Part shown: positions 52,249 to 61,869 of the stretch, in pieces | Position numbering within the stretch: the first letter of the stretch is position 1 | Layout: the number at the start of each line of letters is the position of its first letter | NCBI RefSeq assembly: GCF_002795405.1 | Contig: NZ_PHGZ01000013.1 | Coordinates: 186,001-250,000 of the forward strand | DNA: 64,000 nucleotides | Direction: 5' to 3' | Origin: Caviibacterium pharyngocola | GTDB taxonomy: Bacteria > Pseudomonadota > Gammaproteobacteria > Enterobacterales > Pasteurellaceae | Made by a program: the position numbers and the translations under genes | Notes under the pieces: model-generated | Database searches by the model: none | What the model saw: only the letters and a program-made list of their open reading frames with translations | What the model was told of the DNA's origin: nothing

Positions 52249-53772
52249 TTATTTTTTCGACTTTTTGATAAATTTCATTAAACGTTTACGTTTGCGTAAT
52301 TGCGTCGGGGTCAATTTATTGCGTTTTCCGGCAAACGGGTTGTTGCCTTCTTGGAATAAAAGACGAATCGGCGAGCCGACGATTTTCAAGCTTCGGCGAT
52401 AATAATTCGATAAATATCGCTTATAACTATCCGGCAGGCGCTCGATTTGATTGCCGTGAATTACGATAATCGGCGGATTATAACCACCCGGATGAGCATA
52501 TTTCAGCTTAATGCGACGTCCGCCCATCATCGGCGGTTGGTGCTCGTCCGTTGCCATTTGCAGAATACGGGTGAGCATTGAAGTGGTCATTTTTTGTGTC
52601 GCACAGGCATAAGCTTCACGCACGGATTCGAATAAGTTGCCTACGCCGCTGCCGTGTAATGCGGAAATAAAATGTACGCGTGCGAAATCAATAAAATCTA
52701 AACGGCGATCCAGTTCGGATTTTACTCGATCCTTGATTTCTTGATCCAAACCGTCCCATTTGTTGACAACGATGACAAGCGAACGTCCGGCGTTTAAAAT
52801 AAAACCGAGGAGAGACAGATCCTGATCGGAAATACCTTCGCGCGCGTCAATGGTTAATAGCACGACATTGGCGTCCTGAATAGCTTGTAAAGTTTTAATT
52901 ACAGAAAATTTTTCCACCGCGAGGTGTACTTTGCCGCGTTTGCGCACGCCGGCAGTGTCGATAATGGTGTAATGTTGCCCGTCGCGTTCCATTGGAATAT
53001 AGATACTATCGCGCGTCGTGCCCGGCAAGTCGTAAACCACGACGCGATCTTCGCCCAAAATTCGATTGGTTAAAGTGGATTTTCCGACGTTCGGACGTCC
53101 GACAATGGCGATTTTGATATTCTTATCTTCAAGTGCGGTTTCTTCTTCCAGCGCTTCGTCTAATAAATCGGTATCTTCTTCGTTAGTGAAATCAAATTCG
53201 CGATCCCATTCGTCCGTGCTGTCATTTTCTTCCGAATTTTCCACCGCACTTTCCGTTGCATTTTCATCAAGCTGTGCGGCAAGCGGCGCTAGAACTTGTT
53301 CCATCAATGCGGTTACGCCCCGTCCTTGCGATGCCGCGATTTGCGCAATTTCACCCAAACCTAATTGATAAAATTCGGCGCAGTGCGAATCGGCATCAAT
53401 GCCGTCGGTTTTATTGGCGACCAAAACGGTGGTCTTATTTTGGCGTTGGCGCAAATAATGCGCGATGCCGATATCCGCGGCAGTCAATCCGGCGCGCGCA
53501 TCTACTAAAAACAGCACTACATCCGCTTCTTCAATCGCCAACAGCGATTGTTCCGCCATTTTCTCCTCGACGCCTTCCTCCGTACCGTCGATACCACCGG
53601 TATCAATCACGATAAAATCATAACCGGCGATATTTGCTTGACCGTATTTACGATCGCGGGTTAACCCCGGAAAATCCGCCACAAGGGCGTCGCGAGTTCG
53701 GGTTAAACGATTGAATAACGTCGATTTTCCTACATTAGGACGACCGACAAGCGCAACTACGGGCGTTGTCAT
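52249..53772 (-). CDS. der: Ribosome-assembly GTPase Der (EngA)
   Basis: A 507-aa essential GTPase with two tandem G domains, needed for 50S maturation. The first has GRPNVGKST at residues 10-18; the second repeats GRPNVGKST after a long acidic linker ([18 protein letters not shown]). A C-terminal KH-like domain ends in a lysine-rich tail. The start [16 protein letters not shown] fits the family and has an AGAGG ribosome-binding site; 15 upstream in-frame codons are not conserved. It is convergent with pheA across the transposon. Confidence 0.96.
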   Translation of the reverse strand: MTTPVVALVGRPNVGKSTLFNRLTRTRDALVADFPGLTRDRKYGQANIAGYDFIVIDTGGIDGTEEGVEEKMAEQSLLAIEEADVVLFLVDARAGLTAADIGIAHYLRQRQNKTTVLVANKTDGIDADSHCAEFYQLGLGEIAQIAASQGRGVTALMEQVLAPLAAQLDENATESAVENSEENDSTDEWDREFDFTNEEDTDLLDEALEEETALEDKNIKIAIVGRPNVGKSTLTNRILGEDRVVVYDLPGTTRDSIYIPMERDGQHYTIIDTAGVRKRGKVHLAVEKFSVIKTLQAIQDANVVLLTIDAREGISDQDLSLLGFILNAGRSLVIVVNKWDGLDQEIKDRVKSELDRRLDFIDFARVHFISALHGSGVGNLFESVREAYACATQKMTTSMLTRILQMATDEHQPPMMGGRRIKLKYAHPGGYNPPIIVIHGNQIERLPDSYKRYLSNYYRRSLKIVGSPIRLLFQEGNNPFAGKRNKLTPTQLRKRKRLMKFIKKSKK

Positions 53773-53905
53773 AAAAACCTCTTTAATTGGGTTAAATAGC
53801 ATTAAGCTATTTAGCATTTAACTGTTGCGCGTATTATATCGGATTTTGTCATTAATTAAAAATTGATCTAATTTGTATAAATTTTAAGTTAGTGTTAAAA
53901 AATAT

Positions 53906-53921
53906 TGTGATCTTTATCATA
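53906..53921. promoter_or_regulatory. CRP-like site upstream of lldP
   Basis: TGTGA-N6-TCATA, with flanks that also fit (TGTGATCTTTATCATA), resembles a CRP site with one weak half. It lies about 110 bp upstream of lldP in the 257-bp gap between the divergent genes der and lldP. cAMP-CRP control of lactate uptake would make sense; this is inference. Confidence 0.45.
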
Positions 53922-54029
53922 AATTCTTAACAAAGTTTTTACGTTAATGTAGATTGTGAAATAGAATAACCGCCTGTTTTGTGTGATTTTATCATCATTT
54001 GAATATTTGCTTTATACGGAGTAGGTTTT

Positions 54030-55619
54030 ATGGCGCTCTTTCTTAGTATTTTTCCTATCGTGCTATTAATTTATTTAATGGTTAAACGTAATGCATTGCC
54101 GTCTTATGTGGCATTGCCTTGGATTGCCGTTGTGGTATTGATGATTCAGCTTGTTTTTTTCGGTACGGATATTTCAACGGTCAGCGCCAATATCGCCTCA
54201 GCGATTGTGGCGGTGCAAACGCCGATTACCGTGATTTTCGGTGCGATTTTATTTAATCGCTTTTCAGAAATTTCCGGTGCGACGGATACTTTGCGTAAAT
54301 GGCTCGGTACGATTAACCCGAATCCTGTTGCGCAATTAATGATTATCGGCTGGGCATTTGCCTTTATGATTGAAGGCGCGAGCGGCTTCGGTACGCCGGC
54401 GGCGATTGCCGCACCGATTTTAGTCGGTTTGGGCTTTCCTGCCTTGAGAGTGGCGATGTTAGCGTTGGTGATGAACTCCGTGCCGGTTTCTTTCGGTGCG
54501 GTAGGTACACCGACGTGGTTCGGTTTCGGTCCGTTAAATTTGGCGGAGAGTCAAATTCTTGAAATCGGTTCGATGACTGCGTTGATTCACTCTTTTGCTG
54601 CTATTGTTATTCCGCTTATGGCATTACGCTTTATTGTCAGCGGAAAAGAAATTCGCCAAAATTTAGGCTTTATTTATTTGTCTATTTTTTCTTGCGTCAT
54701 TCCTTATTTCTTGTTGGCGCAAGTAAACTATGAATTTCCGGCTTTAGTGGGCGGTGCGATCGGTTTGTTGGCTTCCATTTTCTTTGCCAACAAAGGTATC
54801 GGTTTGGCGAAGGTTGAAAATACTTTAGACAATAAAACCACAACATTCGGCGAGGTGGCGAAAGCGCTTTTCCCGACCGGTTTATTAATTGCCATTTTAA
54901 TCGTAACGCGTTTGCAACAATTACCGTTCAAAGCGATGATGAACGACGCGACCACTTGGATGAGTGTTCAACTAGGTTCTTTGGGAACCTTTGAAGTCAG
55001 TCAAGGATTAATTTTCAGCCTGAAAAATATTTTCGACACCTCAATTAACGCAAGCTATAAATTACTTTATGTGCCGGCATTGATTCCTTTTGTGGTGACG
55101 GTTTTAATCGCGATTCCGGTTTTCGCCGTGTCGGGTAGCAAAACGAAAGATATTTTTGTCGGTAGTTTCAAACAAACGAAAAATCCGTTCTTTGCCTTAG
55201 TCGGCGCATTAATTATGGTGAATTTAATGCTGGTCGGCGGTGATAATTCAATGGTGAAAATTATCGGTAAAAGTTTTGCCGAGGCTACCGGCGAATATTG
55301 GACGATCTTTGCCTCTTTCCTCGGTGCGGTCGGTGCATTCTTCTCCGGTTCGAATACGGTTTCGAATTTAACTTTCGGCAGCGTACAGCTATCGACGGCA
55401 GAAATTACCGGATTATCGGCGACATTAGTGCTTGCATTGCAATCCGTCGGTGGTGCGATGGGGAATATGGTGTGTATCAATAATATCGTCGCAGTGAGTT
55501 CCGTATTGAATATTAATAATCAAGAAGGGGCGATTATTAAGAAAACCGTCGTGCCGATGATTGTTTATGGCATTATCGCTGCGGTGGTGGCGTTAACGGT
55601 TATCCCGATGTTGTATTAA
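54030..55619 (+). CDS. lldP: L-lactate permease
   Basis: A 529-aa membrane protein of the LctP family with about 13 helices. Conserved segments include GASGFGTPAAIAAPILVGLGFP, SVPVSFGAVGTPTWFGFG and FSGSNTVSNLTFG. It imports L-lactate (and usually D-lactate or glycolate) with protons. It precedes lutABC, fitting a lactate utilisation locus, although a terminator lies between. Family length is about 530-550 aa. Confidence 0.93.
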   Translation: MALFLSIFPIVLLIYLMVKRNALPSYVALPWIAVVVLMIQLVFFGTDISTVSANIASAIVAVQTPITVIFGAILFNRFSEISGATDTLRKWLGTINPNPVAQLMIIGWAFAFMIEGASGFGTPAAIAAPILVGLGFPALRVAMLALVMNSVPVSFGAVGTPTWFGFGPLNLAESQILEIGSMTALIHSFAAIVIPLMALRFIVSGKEIRQNLGFIYLSIFSCVIPYFLLAQVNYEFPALVGGAIGLLASIFFANKGIGLAKVENTLDNKTTTFGEVAKALFPTGLLIAILIVTRLQQLPFKAMMNDATTWMSVQLGSLGTFEVSQGLIFSLKNIFDTSINASYKLLYVPALIPFVVTVLIAIPVFAVSGSKTKDIFVGSFKQTKNPFFALVGALIMVNLMLVGGDNSMVKIIGKSFAEATGEYWTIFASFLGAVGAFFSGSNTVSNLTFGSVQLSTAEITGLSATLVLALQSVGGAMGNMVCINNIVAVSSVLNINNQEGAIIKKTVVPMIVYGIIAAVVALTVIPMLY

Positions 55620-55638
55620 GTATCGTCAATGTATTTCC

Positions 55639-55676
55639 GTCGAGTATAAGAAGATTTATACTCGACATTATTTTTT
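55639..55676 (+). terminator. Terminator between lldP and lutA
   Basis: GTCGAGTATAA and TTATACTCGAC form an 11-bp stem with a 6-base loop, followed by a T-rich tract. It probably lowers lutABC expression relative to lldP, or separates the two transcripts. Confidence 0.85.
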
Positions 55677-55696
55677 GAATAACAGTTGGAGTAGTT

Positions 55697-56428
55697 ATGA
55701 ACGTGAATTTTTACGTTACCTGTATTGCCGATGTGGTTAAAGCAGGGGTAGCCAAAAATAGCGTGCTATTGTTAGAAAAGCTCGGATGTCATATCGTTTT
55801 TTTAGAAAAACAAGGCTGTTGCGGACAACCTGCGATTAACAGCGGTTATACCAAACAGGCATTAGCAGGAATGAAAAATTTGGTGCAAACCTTTGAAGTC
55901 AATGATTATCCTATCGTCGCACCTGCCGGCTCTTGCGTGTATGCGATTAAAAATTATCCGGAATATTTCGAGCGTTTCGGCGAGATGGAATGGGCGGTAC
56001 GCGCCAAAAAAGTGGCAGATCGTTTTTATGATTTAACGGATTTTATCGTCAATAAACTCGGTGTTACCAATGTTGGTGCGCAATTAACCGGCAAAGCGGT
56101 ATATCACCCTTCTTGCAGCCTTTCACGCAAATTAGGCATTGTGAACGAGCCTTTAACGCTGCTACAAAACGTCAAAGGATTGCAATTATTGCCGATTCAT
56201 AACCAACAAACCTGTTGCGGTTTCGGCGGTACGTTTTCAGTCAAAATGGCGGAAATTTCCGGCGAAATGGTTTCCGAAAAAGTGGAACATATCGCCGAAG
56301 TCGAGCCGGATTATTTAATCGGTGCGGACGTGAGTTGCTTACTGAATATCGGTGGGCGTCTAAGTCGCGAAGGGCGCAAAATCAAAGTAATGCACATCGC
56401 GGAAGTATTAATGCAGGAGGGAAAATAA
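55697..56428 (+). CDS. lutA: L-lactate oxidation Fe-S subunit LutA/LldE
   Basis: A 243-aa protein of two cysteine-rich CCG domains: GCCGQPAINSGY in the first half, YHPSCSLSRKLG and TCCGFGGTFSVKM in the second. These bind Fe-S clusters in glycolate-oxidase-like and heterodisulfide-reductase-like subunits. With LutB and LutC it forms the flavin-independent L-lactate oxidase complex known from Bacillus (LutABC) and Shewanella (LldEFG). It is one base from the lutB start, so the three are coupled. Confidence 0.93.
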   Translation: MNVNFYVTCIADVVKAGVAKNSVLLLEKLGCHIVFLEKQGCCGQPAINSGYTKQALAGMKNLVQTFEVNDYPIVAPAGSCVYAIKNYPEYFERFGEMEWAVRAKKVADRFYDLTDFIVNKLGVTNVGAQLTGKAVYHPSCSLSRKLGIVNEPLTLLQNVKGLQLLPIHNQQTCCGFGGTFSVKMAEISGEMVSEKVEHIAEVEPDYLIGADVSCLLNIGGRLSREGRKIKVMHIAEVLMQEGK

Positions 56429-56429
56429 A

Positions 56430-57842
56430 ATGTCGTTAAAAACCAGTAATCTTGCATTTAAAGTTCGCGTTGACGAGCAAATTCACAATGACATTATGCG
56501 TAAAGCCATTGTAATGGCGCAAGAACGTATCGGCACGAATCGGCAAAAAATGGTGGACGAGTTAGGTCATTGGGAAGAATGGCGTGATTCGGCAAAACAA
56601 ATTCGTAATCACGTTTTGGCGAATTTAGATGCCTATCTTTATCAATTAAGTGAAAAAGTGACGGAAAACGGCGGCAAAGTCTTTTTTGCCGAAACCGCGG
56701 AACAGGCGACGGAATATATTCGCAAAGTTGCTTTAGAAAAGAACGCGAAAAAAATTGTAAAATCCAAATCAATGGTGACCGAAGAAATCGGGATGAATCA
56801 CGTTTTAGAAGCGGAAGGCATTCAAGTGGTTGAAACGGATTTGGGCGAATATATTTTACAAGTGGCGGGCGATAAACCATCTCATATCGTGGTGCCGGCG
56901 ATTCATAAAGATCGTTACCAAATTCGCAAAGTATTACACGAAAAACTCGGTTATGACGGGCCGGAAACGCCGGAAGCGATGACGTTGTTTATTCGGCAAA
57001 AAATTCGTCAGGATTTTTTAGAAGCGGATATCGGCATTAGCGGCTGTAATTTCGCCGTACCGGAAACCGGCAGCATTTGTTTGGTGACCAACGAAGGGAA
57101 TTTACGTTTAGCCACAACCGTACCGAAAACCCACATCGCCGTAATGGGAATGGAGCGCATTGCACCTACATTTGAAGAAGTGGACGTGCTTATCACAATG
57201 CTAGCACGTAGTGCGGTCGGCGCGAAATTGACCGGTTATAATACTTGGCTAACCGGTCCGCGTGTAGAAGGTGAAACGGACGGGCCGGAAGAATTCCATT
57301 TAGTGATTGTAGATAACGGTCGCTCGAAAATTTTGCAAAGCGAATTTCAGGAAGTGTTGCGTTGTATCCGTTGTGGCGCTTGCCTTAATACTTGTCCGGC
57401 ATATCGTCAAATCGGTGGTCACGGCTACGGTTCTATTTATCCGGGTCCGATCGGATCGGTGATTTCACCGTTATTAGGCGGTTATGAGGAATTTAAAGAA
57501 TTACCTTACGCCTGTTCGTTATGTACGGCGTGTAACTCCGTTTGTCCGGTAAAAATTCCGTTGGCGCAACTTATTTTAAAACATCGCGAGCATATCGCCC
57601 AAAACGGAATGACGCCGACTGCCGAGCGCTTATCGATTTTCGGTTTTAATTTTGCCAACTCTCATCCGAATTTATGGAAAGTCGGGGTGAATATCGGTGC
57701 GAAAGTCGCGGGTAAACTGATCAAAAACGGCAAAGCGCCAGTGCAAATCGGCGCCTTGGCGGAATGGACGAAAGCGCGCGATTTACCTCAAGCGGAAGGA
57801 CAAAGCTTTAGAGAATGGTTTAATAACAGAGGTGATAAATAA
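56430..57842 (+). CDS. lutB: L-lactate oxidation Fe-S subunit LutB/LldF
   Basis: A 470-aa protein with an N-terminal LUD domain and a ferredoxin-like part holding two [4Fe-4S] motifs (CIRCGACLNTCPAYRQIGG and CSLCTACNSVCPVKIPL). It passes electrons from lactate towards the respiratory chain. Its start follows the lutA stop by one base and its stop overlaps the lutC start. Length matches LldF (about 465-475 aa). Confidence 0.94.
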   Translation: MSLKTSNLAFKVRVDEQIHNDIMRKAIVMAQERIGTNRQKMVDELGHWEEWRDSAKQIRNHVLANLDAYLYQLSEKVTENGGKVFFAETAEQATEYIRKVALEKNAKKIVKSKSMVTEEIGMNHVLEAEGIQVVETDLGEYILQVAGDKPSHIVVPAIHKDRYQIRKVLHEKLGYDGPETPEAMTLFIRQKIRQDFLEADIGISGCNFAVPETGSICLVTNEGNLRLATTVPKTHIAVMGMERIAPTFEEVDVLITMLARSAVGAKLTGYNTWLTGPRVEGETDGPEEFHLVIVDNGRSKILQSEFQEVLRCIRCGACLNTCPAYRQIGGHGYGSIYPGPIGSVISPLLGGYEEFKELPYACSLCTACNSVCPVKIPLAQLILKHREHIAQNGMTPTAERLSIFGFNFANSHPNLWKVGVNIGAKVAGKLIKNGKAPVQIGALAEWTKARDLPQAEGQSFREWFNNRGDK

Positions 57843-58540
57843 TGGACGTACAAAACAGAGAAAATTTTCTGGATAAATTGGCGCAGAAAATGGGCAGAGC
57901 CCGTCGTTTAACGCCTGATCCGTTGCCGCCTCGTTTGAATGATTATCCCACTACGCGTTTGACCGATTTAAGCTTGGCGCAACGTTGTCAGGAATTTGTC
58001 GATTTTGCCAAAGTAATGGCGGTCGATGTGATTGAAACAAAGGAAGCGGATATTCAGCAAGCCGTTCTCGCCGCGTGCGAAAAATACGGCGGCGGAAAGA
58101 TTGTGCTGAATAATGATGCGCGTTTGGAAGCATTGGGTATTACGTCGGTTGTGCGCAATCATTACGATAGCTATATTTGGGATAGCGAAAAGTGCGGTGA
58201 AAATTTAGCGAGATCCGAACAAGCGAATATCGGTATCGTTTATGCCGAATACGGCTTGGCGGAATCCGGCGGGATCGTACTTTTCTCCGACAAAGACAAA
58301 GGTCGCGCGGTCAGTTTATTGCCGGAAAAATCTATCGTTGTGGTTAGAAAAAGTACCGTATTGCCGCGTGTGGCGCAATTAGCGAGTATTCTGCACAAAA
58401 AAGCGCAAGCGGGTGAAAGAATGCCTTCTTGTATTAACATTATCTCCGGTCCAAGTTCGACGGCGGATATTGAATTGGTGAAAGTCGTCGGCGTACACGG
58501 TCCGACAACAAAAGTTTATATCGTCATTGATGATTTATAA
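57842..58540 (+). CDS. lutC: L-lactate oxidation subunit LutC/LldG
   Basis: A 232-aa LUD-domain protein (GIVYAEYGLAESGGIVLFSD, then a conserved SIVVVRKSTVLPRV and GPSSTADIELVKVVGVHGP). It is the third subunit of the L-lactate oxidation complex. It overlaps lutB by one base and is followed by a terminator. No LutR/LldR-type regulator is present nearby. Confidence 0.93.
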   Translation: MDVQNRENFLDKLAQKMGRARRLTPDPLPPRLNDYPTTRLTDLSLAQRCQEFVDFAKVMAVDVIETKEADIQQAVLAACEKYGGGKIVLNNDARLEALGITSVVRNHYDSYIWDSEKCGENLARSEQANIGIVYAEYGLAESGGIVLFSDKDKGRAVSLLPEKSIVVVRKSTVLPRVAQLASILHKKAQAGERMPSCINIISGPSSTADIELVKVVGVHGPTTKVYIVIDDL

Positions 58541-58557
58541 CATCCGCTTAAATAAAA

Positions 58558-58587
58558 GATCCGAGGCGTATAACCTCGGATTTTTTT
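58558..58587 (+). terminator. Terminator after lutC
   Basis: ATCCGAGG and CCTCGGAT form a stem with a 7-base loop, followed by T7. Confidence 0.9.
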
Positions 58588-58609
58588 ATATTTCATTCGC
58601 TCTAATGCG

Positions 58610-59671
58610 TTATTGCGCCGATTTATTGGTTAAACCGATATAAAGACAGAAAATAAAGCCTAAAGCTAAGGCATAAGGGGTAAATTGCGTAATACCGTTG
58701 CCGGATGCCGCCAACGCGAAATTATGCGCACCAGCTGCGCCGAGTAACATCCCTAAAATAAATAACGCCGAATCGTTATTTCCCTCGCCAAGGTGAACTA
58801 ATTGTTTGCCCGGACAACCTCCGCCCAAGGAAAAACAAAGTCCGCACAATGCCATACCTAAGAAATTCCATAGGTACTGGTTATGGGCGATAGGTTGTTT
58901 TTCAAAGCCTAAGTGGAATTGTCCGAGCACCAAATTGGTTAATCCGGCAAATACCACCAAAGCGATGACGCCGTTTAATAAATGATAGTCGCGGAATAAC
59001 ACGACATTTCGAAAAGCGCCGATAGAACAAAAACGCGATTTTTGCATTAACACGCCGAGGAATAATCCCGCTCCAAGCGATAGCCAAAGATTGGCGTGTT
59101 GTGCTGCCGGACCTTTTTCTGAGAAGAAAATCGCAAGATTTTCACCGAAGCTGAATTTTGTAATTAAAAAGAGGAAAAGAACCAGCGTGAAAAGGATCGG
59201 AACAAGACCGGAAGCCGTGCTTTGTTCGCGAGATTTGCCGAGGGAAAAGCCGCGATTAACAAAAAAGATCCCGCCCAACACACCGACAAATAATCCGACG
59301 ATACCGGCGATTGCCGTTAAGTCTCCACCGCCTAAGCGCAAATAGGCGCGCCAAGGGCAACCTAAAAATGTGAGTGCACCGATCATCGCAAAGAAACCGA
59401 GCACGATACGCGTAATCGGCGCAGAACCACCGCGCGGTTTAAATTCTTTGGCAAATAAGGCGCTGACTAACGCACCAAAAACCAAACCGATGAGTTCGGG
59501 TCGAATATATTGAAGAGGAGCTGCGCGATGTAAGCCTAATGCACCGGAAGTGTCGCGTAAAAAACAGGCTGCGCAGAAGCCCATATTGCCGGGATTGCCG
59601 TTGTAGGTTAGAAGTGGAGCAATGATACCAAGTGCAGCACCTGCAACCACAGGCCAAGTAAATATTTTCAT
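58610..59671 (-). CDS. yedE: YedE-family membrane transporter
   Basis: A 353-aa protein with about ten membrane helices and repeated cysteine-containing signatures of the YeeE/YedE family (GNPGNMGFCAACFLRDTSGALGLH, FLGCPWRAYLRLGGGD, MQKSRFCSIGAFRN, SLGGGCPGKQLVHLGEGNNDS). YedE is thought to import selenium or sulfur compounds (thiosulfate in related YeeE). The usual partner yedF is not visible on either side. It is transcribed away from the tRNA pair on the same strand. Confidence 0.85.
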   Translation of the reverse strand: MKIFTWPVVAGAALGIIAPLLTYNGNPGNMGFCAACFLRDTSGALGLHRAAPLQYIRPELIGLVFGALVSALFAKEFKPRGGSAPITRIVLGFFAMIGALTFLGCPWRAYLRLGGGDLTAIAGIVGLFVGVLGGIFFVNRGFSLGKSREQSTASGLVPILFTLVLFLFLITKFSFGENLAIFFSEKGPAAQHANLWLSLGAGLFLGVLMQKSRFCSIGAFRNVVLFRDYHLLNGVIALVVFAGLTNLVLGQFHLGFEKQPIAHNQYLWNFLGMALCGLCFSLGGGCPGKQLVHLGEGNNDSALFILGMLLGAAGAHNFALAASGNGITQFTPYALALGFIFCLYIGLTNKSAQ

Positions 59672-59751
59672 AATCGGACCTTTGTGATATCAAGAATTAA
59701 AGACAAATTGTGAGTGTTTTTAAGAACTAAAAAACAGAAGGAATTATAAAA

Positions 59752-59778
59752 CAAAAAAGCACCGAAAAAAGGTGCTTC
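59752..59778 (-). terminator. Terminator after the tRNA-Asp pair
   Basis: On the minus strand AAGCACC and GGTGCTT form a stem with a T-rich loop, followed by TTTTTT. It lies 31 bp downstream of the second tRNA-Asp. Confidence 0.85.
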
Positions 59779-59808
59779 TAACAAATCTTTGAACTTTATC
59801 AAAAAAAT

Positions 59809-59885
59809 TGGCGGAACGGACGGGACTCGAACCCGCGACCCCCTGCGTGACAGGCAGGTATTCTAACCAGCTGAACTACCGCTCC
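59809..59885 (-). tRNA. tRNA-Asp (GTC), copy 2
   Basis: A 77-nt gene with encoded CCA, D-arm GTTCAGCTGGTTAGAA, anticodon loop with GTC (CCTGTCACGC) and T-arm GGTTCGAGTCC. The acceptor stem is GGAGCGG/CCGTTCC. It differs from the neighbouring copy by one base pair in the acceptor stem. Confidence 0.97.
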
Positions 59886-59905
59886 GTTAATAAGGAGTTA
59901 AAAAT

Positions 59906-59982
59906 TGGCGGAATGGACGGGACTCGAACCCGCGACCCCCTGCGTGACAGGCAGGTATTCTAACCAGCTGAACTACCACTCC
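59906..59982 (-). tRNA. tRNA-Asp (GTC), copy 1
   Basis: A 77-nt gene with encoded CCA and GTC anticodon, 20 bp upstream of the other copy on the same transcript. The acceptor stem is GGAGTGG/CCATTCC, with a T-A pair where the other copy has C-G. Confidence 0.97.
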
Positions 59983-60069
59983 GCACAGGTGGAATGCATA
60001 ATAATCGCGAATGTTATCTTCGTCAAGGGATTTTTCCGCATTATTGTTCGGTTGATTAATCAATGAACG

Positions 60070-60831
60070 CTAATGCACGGTTTCCGCTTGGGGTTGTTTA
60101 TCCCACAGGCAATTATCTTTGCTTTTTTTATTAATTAATTTCAAATAATCAAGGTGCGCTTGCCATTCTTCATCGCTGGGTTTTAACACTTTTAATTCTT
60201 GCGAAATAACCACCGCACTTTGTACGCTCGAAAACATTTCTTGTGGAATAATCTCAGGTTCGCTGTCATCAAAGAGACTAGTTTGCCCGCCGGTCATCGC
60301 AAGATAAACGTCGCCTAAAATCTCCGCATCCAGTAACGCGCCGTGCAACGTTCGTTTACTGTTATCGATATGCAAACGATCACACAGTGCGTCTAAGCTA
60401 TTACGCTTGCCGGGATACATTTGCCGCGCCATTTGTAACGTATCGGTCACTAAACAGATTTCATCGGTCTTCACATTAATATGATGTTTTCTGAATTCAT
60501 AATCCATAAAACCGACGTCGAAGGGCGCATTATGGATCAGCAGCTCGGCACCTTTAATGAACTCGATAAATTCATCCGCAACGGCGGCGAAACTCGGTTT
60601 ATCCGCCAACATTTCATCCGTAATGCCGTGCACTTTAATCGCATCGGGATCAACGGCGCGATCCGGTTTAATATAAAGGTGCAATTTGCGTCCCGTGTAA
60701 CGGCGGTTAATCATTTCGACCGCGCCGATTTCGATAATACAATGTCCTTCATAATGAGCGCCGAACTGGTTCATCCCTGTGGTTTCCGTATCCAGTATGA
60801 TTTGGCGATTAGTGTTTATTTCGATAGTCAT
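60070..60831 (-). CDS. dnaQ: DNA polymerase III epsilon subunit (proofreading exonuclease)
   Basis: A 253-aa DEDDh 3'-5' exonuclease that proofreads for the replicative polymerase. Exo I is [11 protein letters not shown], Exo [17 protein letters not shown], and Exo III is [15 protein letters not shown] with the catalytic histidine and aspartate. Length is close to E. coli DnaQ (243 aa). It is divergent from rnhA, as in E. coli, where the two promoters overlap. Confidence 0.97.
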   Translation of the reverse strand: MTIEINTNRQIILDTETTGMNQFGAHYEGHCIIEIGAVEMINRRYTGRKLHLYIKPDRAVDPDAIKVHGITDEMLADKPSFAAVADEFIEFIKGAELLIHNAPFDVGFMDYEFRKHHINVKTDEICLVTDTLQMARQMYPGKRNSLDALCDRLHIDNSKRTLHGALLDAEILGDVYLAMTGGQTSLFDDSEPEIIPQEMFSSVQSAVVISQELKVLKPSDEEWQAHLDYLKLINKKSKDNCLWDKQPQAETVH

Positions 60832-60911
60832 TTTGTTTTGCTATATATTCGAATGGTTTTAAGGTATTATCGCCTCATTTAAAGAAAATGAGTAGCGTTA
60901 ATTCATTGATT

Positions 60912-61382
60912 ATGCAAAAACAGATTGAAATTTTTACCGATGGCTCCTGTTTGGGCAATCCGGGGGCGGGTGGGATCGGCGCGGTATTGCGTTATAAATC
61001 GCACGAAAAACGGCTTTCCAAAGGCTATAAATTGACCACTAATAACCGAATGGAATTACTTGCGGTGATTGAAGCGCTGAATTGCTTGAAAGAACCTTGT
61101 GCGGTGGCGTTGTACAGCGATAGCCAATATATGCAAGACGGGATTACCAAATGGATTTTTAACTGGAAGAAAAACGCGTGGAAAACCAGTGCGGGCAAAC
61201 CGGTGAAAAACCAAGATCTATGGGTTCGCCTTGATGAAGCGGTGCAAAAACATCAAATTTGCTGGCATTGGGTAAAAGGGCATAGCGGACATCCGGAAAA
61301 TGAAATTTGCGATCAACTGGCAAAACAAGGCGCCGAAAGTCCGAATTTAGAAGATACCGGCTATCAACCGGAAACGAAATAA
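60912..61382 (+). CDS. rnhA: Ribonuclease HI
   Basis: A 156-aa enzyme that degrades RNA in RNA-DNA hybrids. The catalytic carboxylates lie in [14 protein letters not shown] (Asp10), [13 protein letters not shown] (Glu), [12 protein letters not shown] (Asp) and [15 protein letters not shown] (Asp). The start [11 protein letters not shown] fits E. coli RNase HI (155 aa). An in-frame ATG at 60888 would add eight residues; neither start has a strong Shine-Dalgarno. It is divergent from dnaQ, sharing the promoter region. Confidence 0.96.
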   Translation: MQKQIEIFTDGSCLGNPGAGGIGAVLRYKSHEKRLSKGYKLTTNNRMELLAVIEALNCLKEPCAVALYSDSQYMQDGITKWIFNWKKNAWKTSAGKPVKNQDLWVRLDEAVQKHQICWHWVKGHSGHPENEICDQLAKQGAESPNLEDTGYQPETK

Positions 61383-61582
61383 ATCTTGATGCGAGAAAAA
61401 GAAGTAGGTTGTAGTAAACACTATCTTAGTTTTTATGCCCGAATTTCTCATTTTTGCGATCAAGATCGTAAAAAGAGCGGTAATTTTTTGTCTTAGTTTT
61501 TGAAATCAGTAACAATAATCATAGCGCCGAAATTCGGTTCGGAAGATTAAATTTTTATACGGCTCAAATAGGAAATGTTATT

Positions 61583-61789
61583 ATGATAAAGAAAAAGCGA
61601 AAACCTTTTTTGAATAGTAAGCAAAAAGATGTTTCGACAAATTTTTTCGTTGGAATGGCGGTTACCACTTGCGTGAGTTTCTTTGCCGGTTTGACAGGGC
61701 ACGCAGAAATCACAACGGAAGAATTGGTATTGCTGTTTATGACAACGATAATTGCTTTAGTTTACTCAATCTTATTAGTGGGAGATTAA
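61583..61789 (+). CDS. 68-aa small membrane protein
   Basis: A 68-residue protein of unknown function with a basic N-terminal tail (MIKKKRKPFLNSKQKD) and two predicted membrane segments (FFVGMAVTTCVSFFAGLTG and LVLLFMTTIIALVYSILLV). AGGAAATG upstream is a moderate ribosome-binding site. The 200 bp before it carry no other gene but include an inverted repeat (ATCTTGAT near 61384, ATCAAGAT near 61464). It is followed by a second tiny membrane gene with 2 bp between them. Confidence 0.6.
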   Translation: MIKKKRKPFLNSKQKDVSTNFFVGMAVTTCVSFFAGLTGHAEITTEELVLLFMTTIIALVYSILLVGD

Positions 61790-61791
61790 TT

Positions 61792-61869
61792 ATGTCGGCA
61801 CTTTCAATCGGATTAATCGTATTTATAATTCTAGGCGGGATTTTTGTTTATTATGTAAGAACGCACTGA
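61792..61869 (+). CDS. 25-aa single-helix membrane peptide
   Basis: A frame of 25 codons, MSALSIGLIVFIILGGIFVY then a short basic end. It is one membrane helix. The ribosome-binding site GGGAG lies in the last codons of the 68-aa gene and the gap is 2 bp, so translation is well supported despite the length. The function is unknown; small regulators of membrane complexes have this form, as do some toxin peptides. The 203 bp downstream to manA hold nothing I can identify. Confidence 0.55.
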   Translation: MSALSIGLIVFIILGGIFVYYVRTH

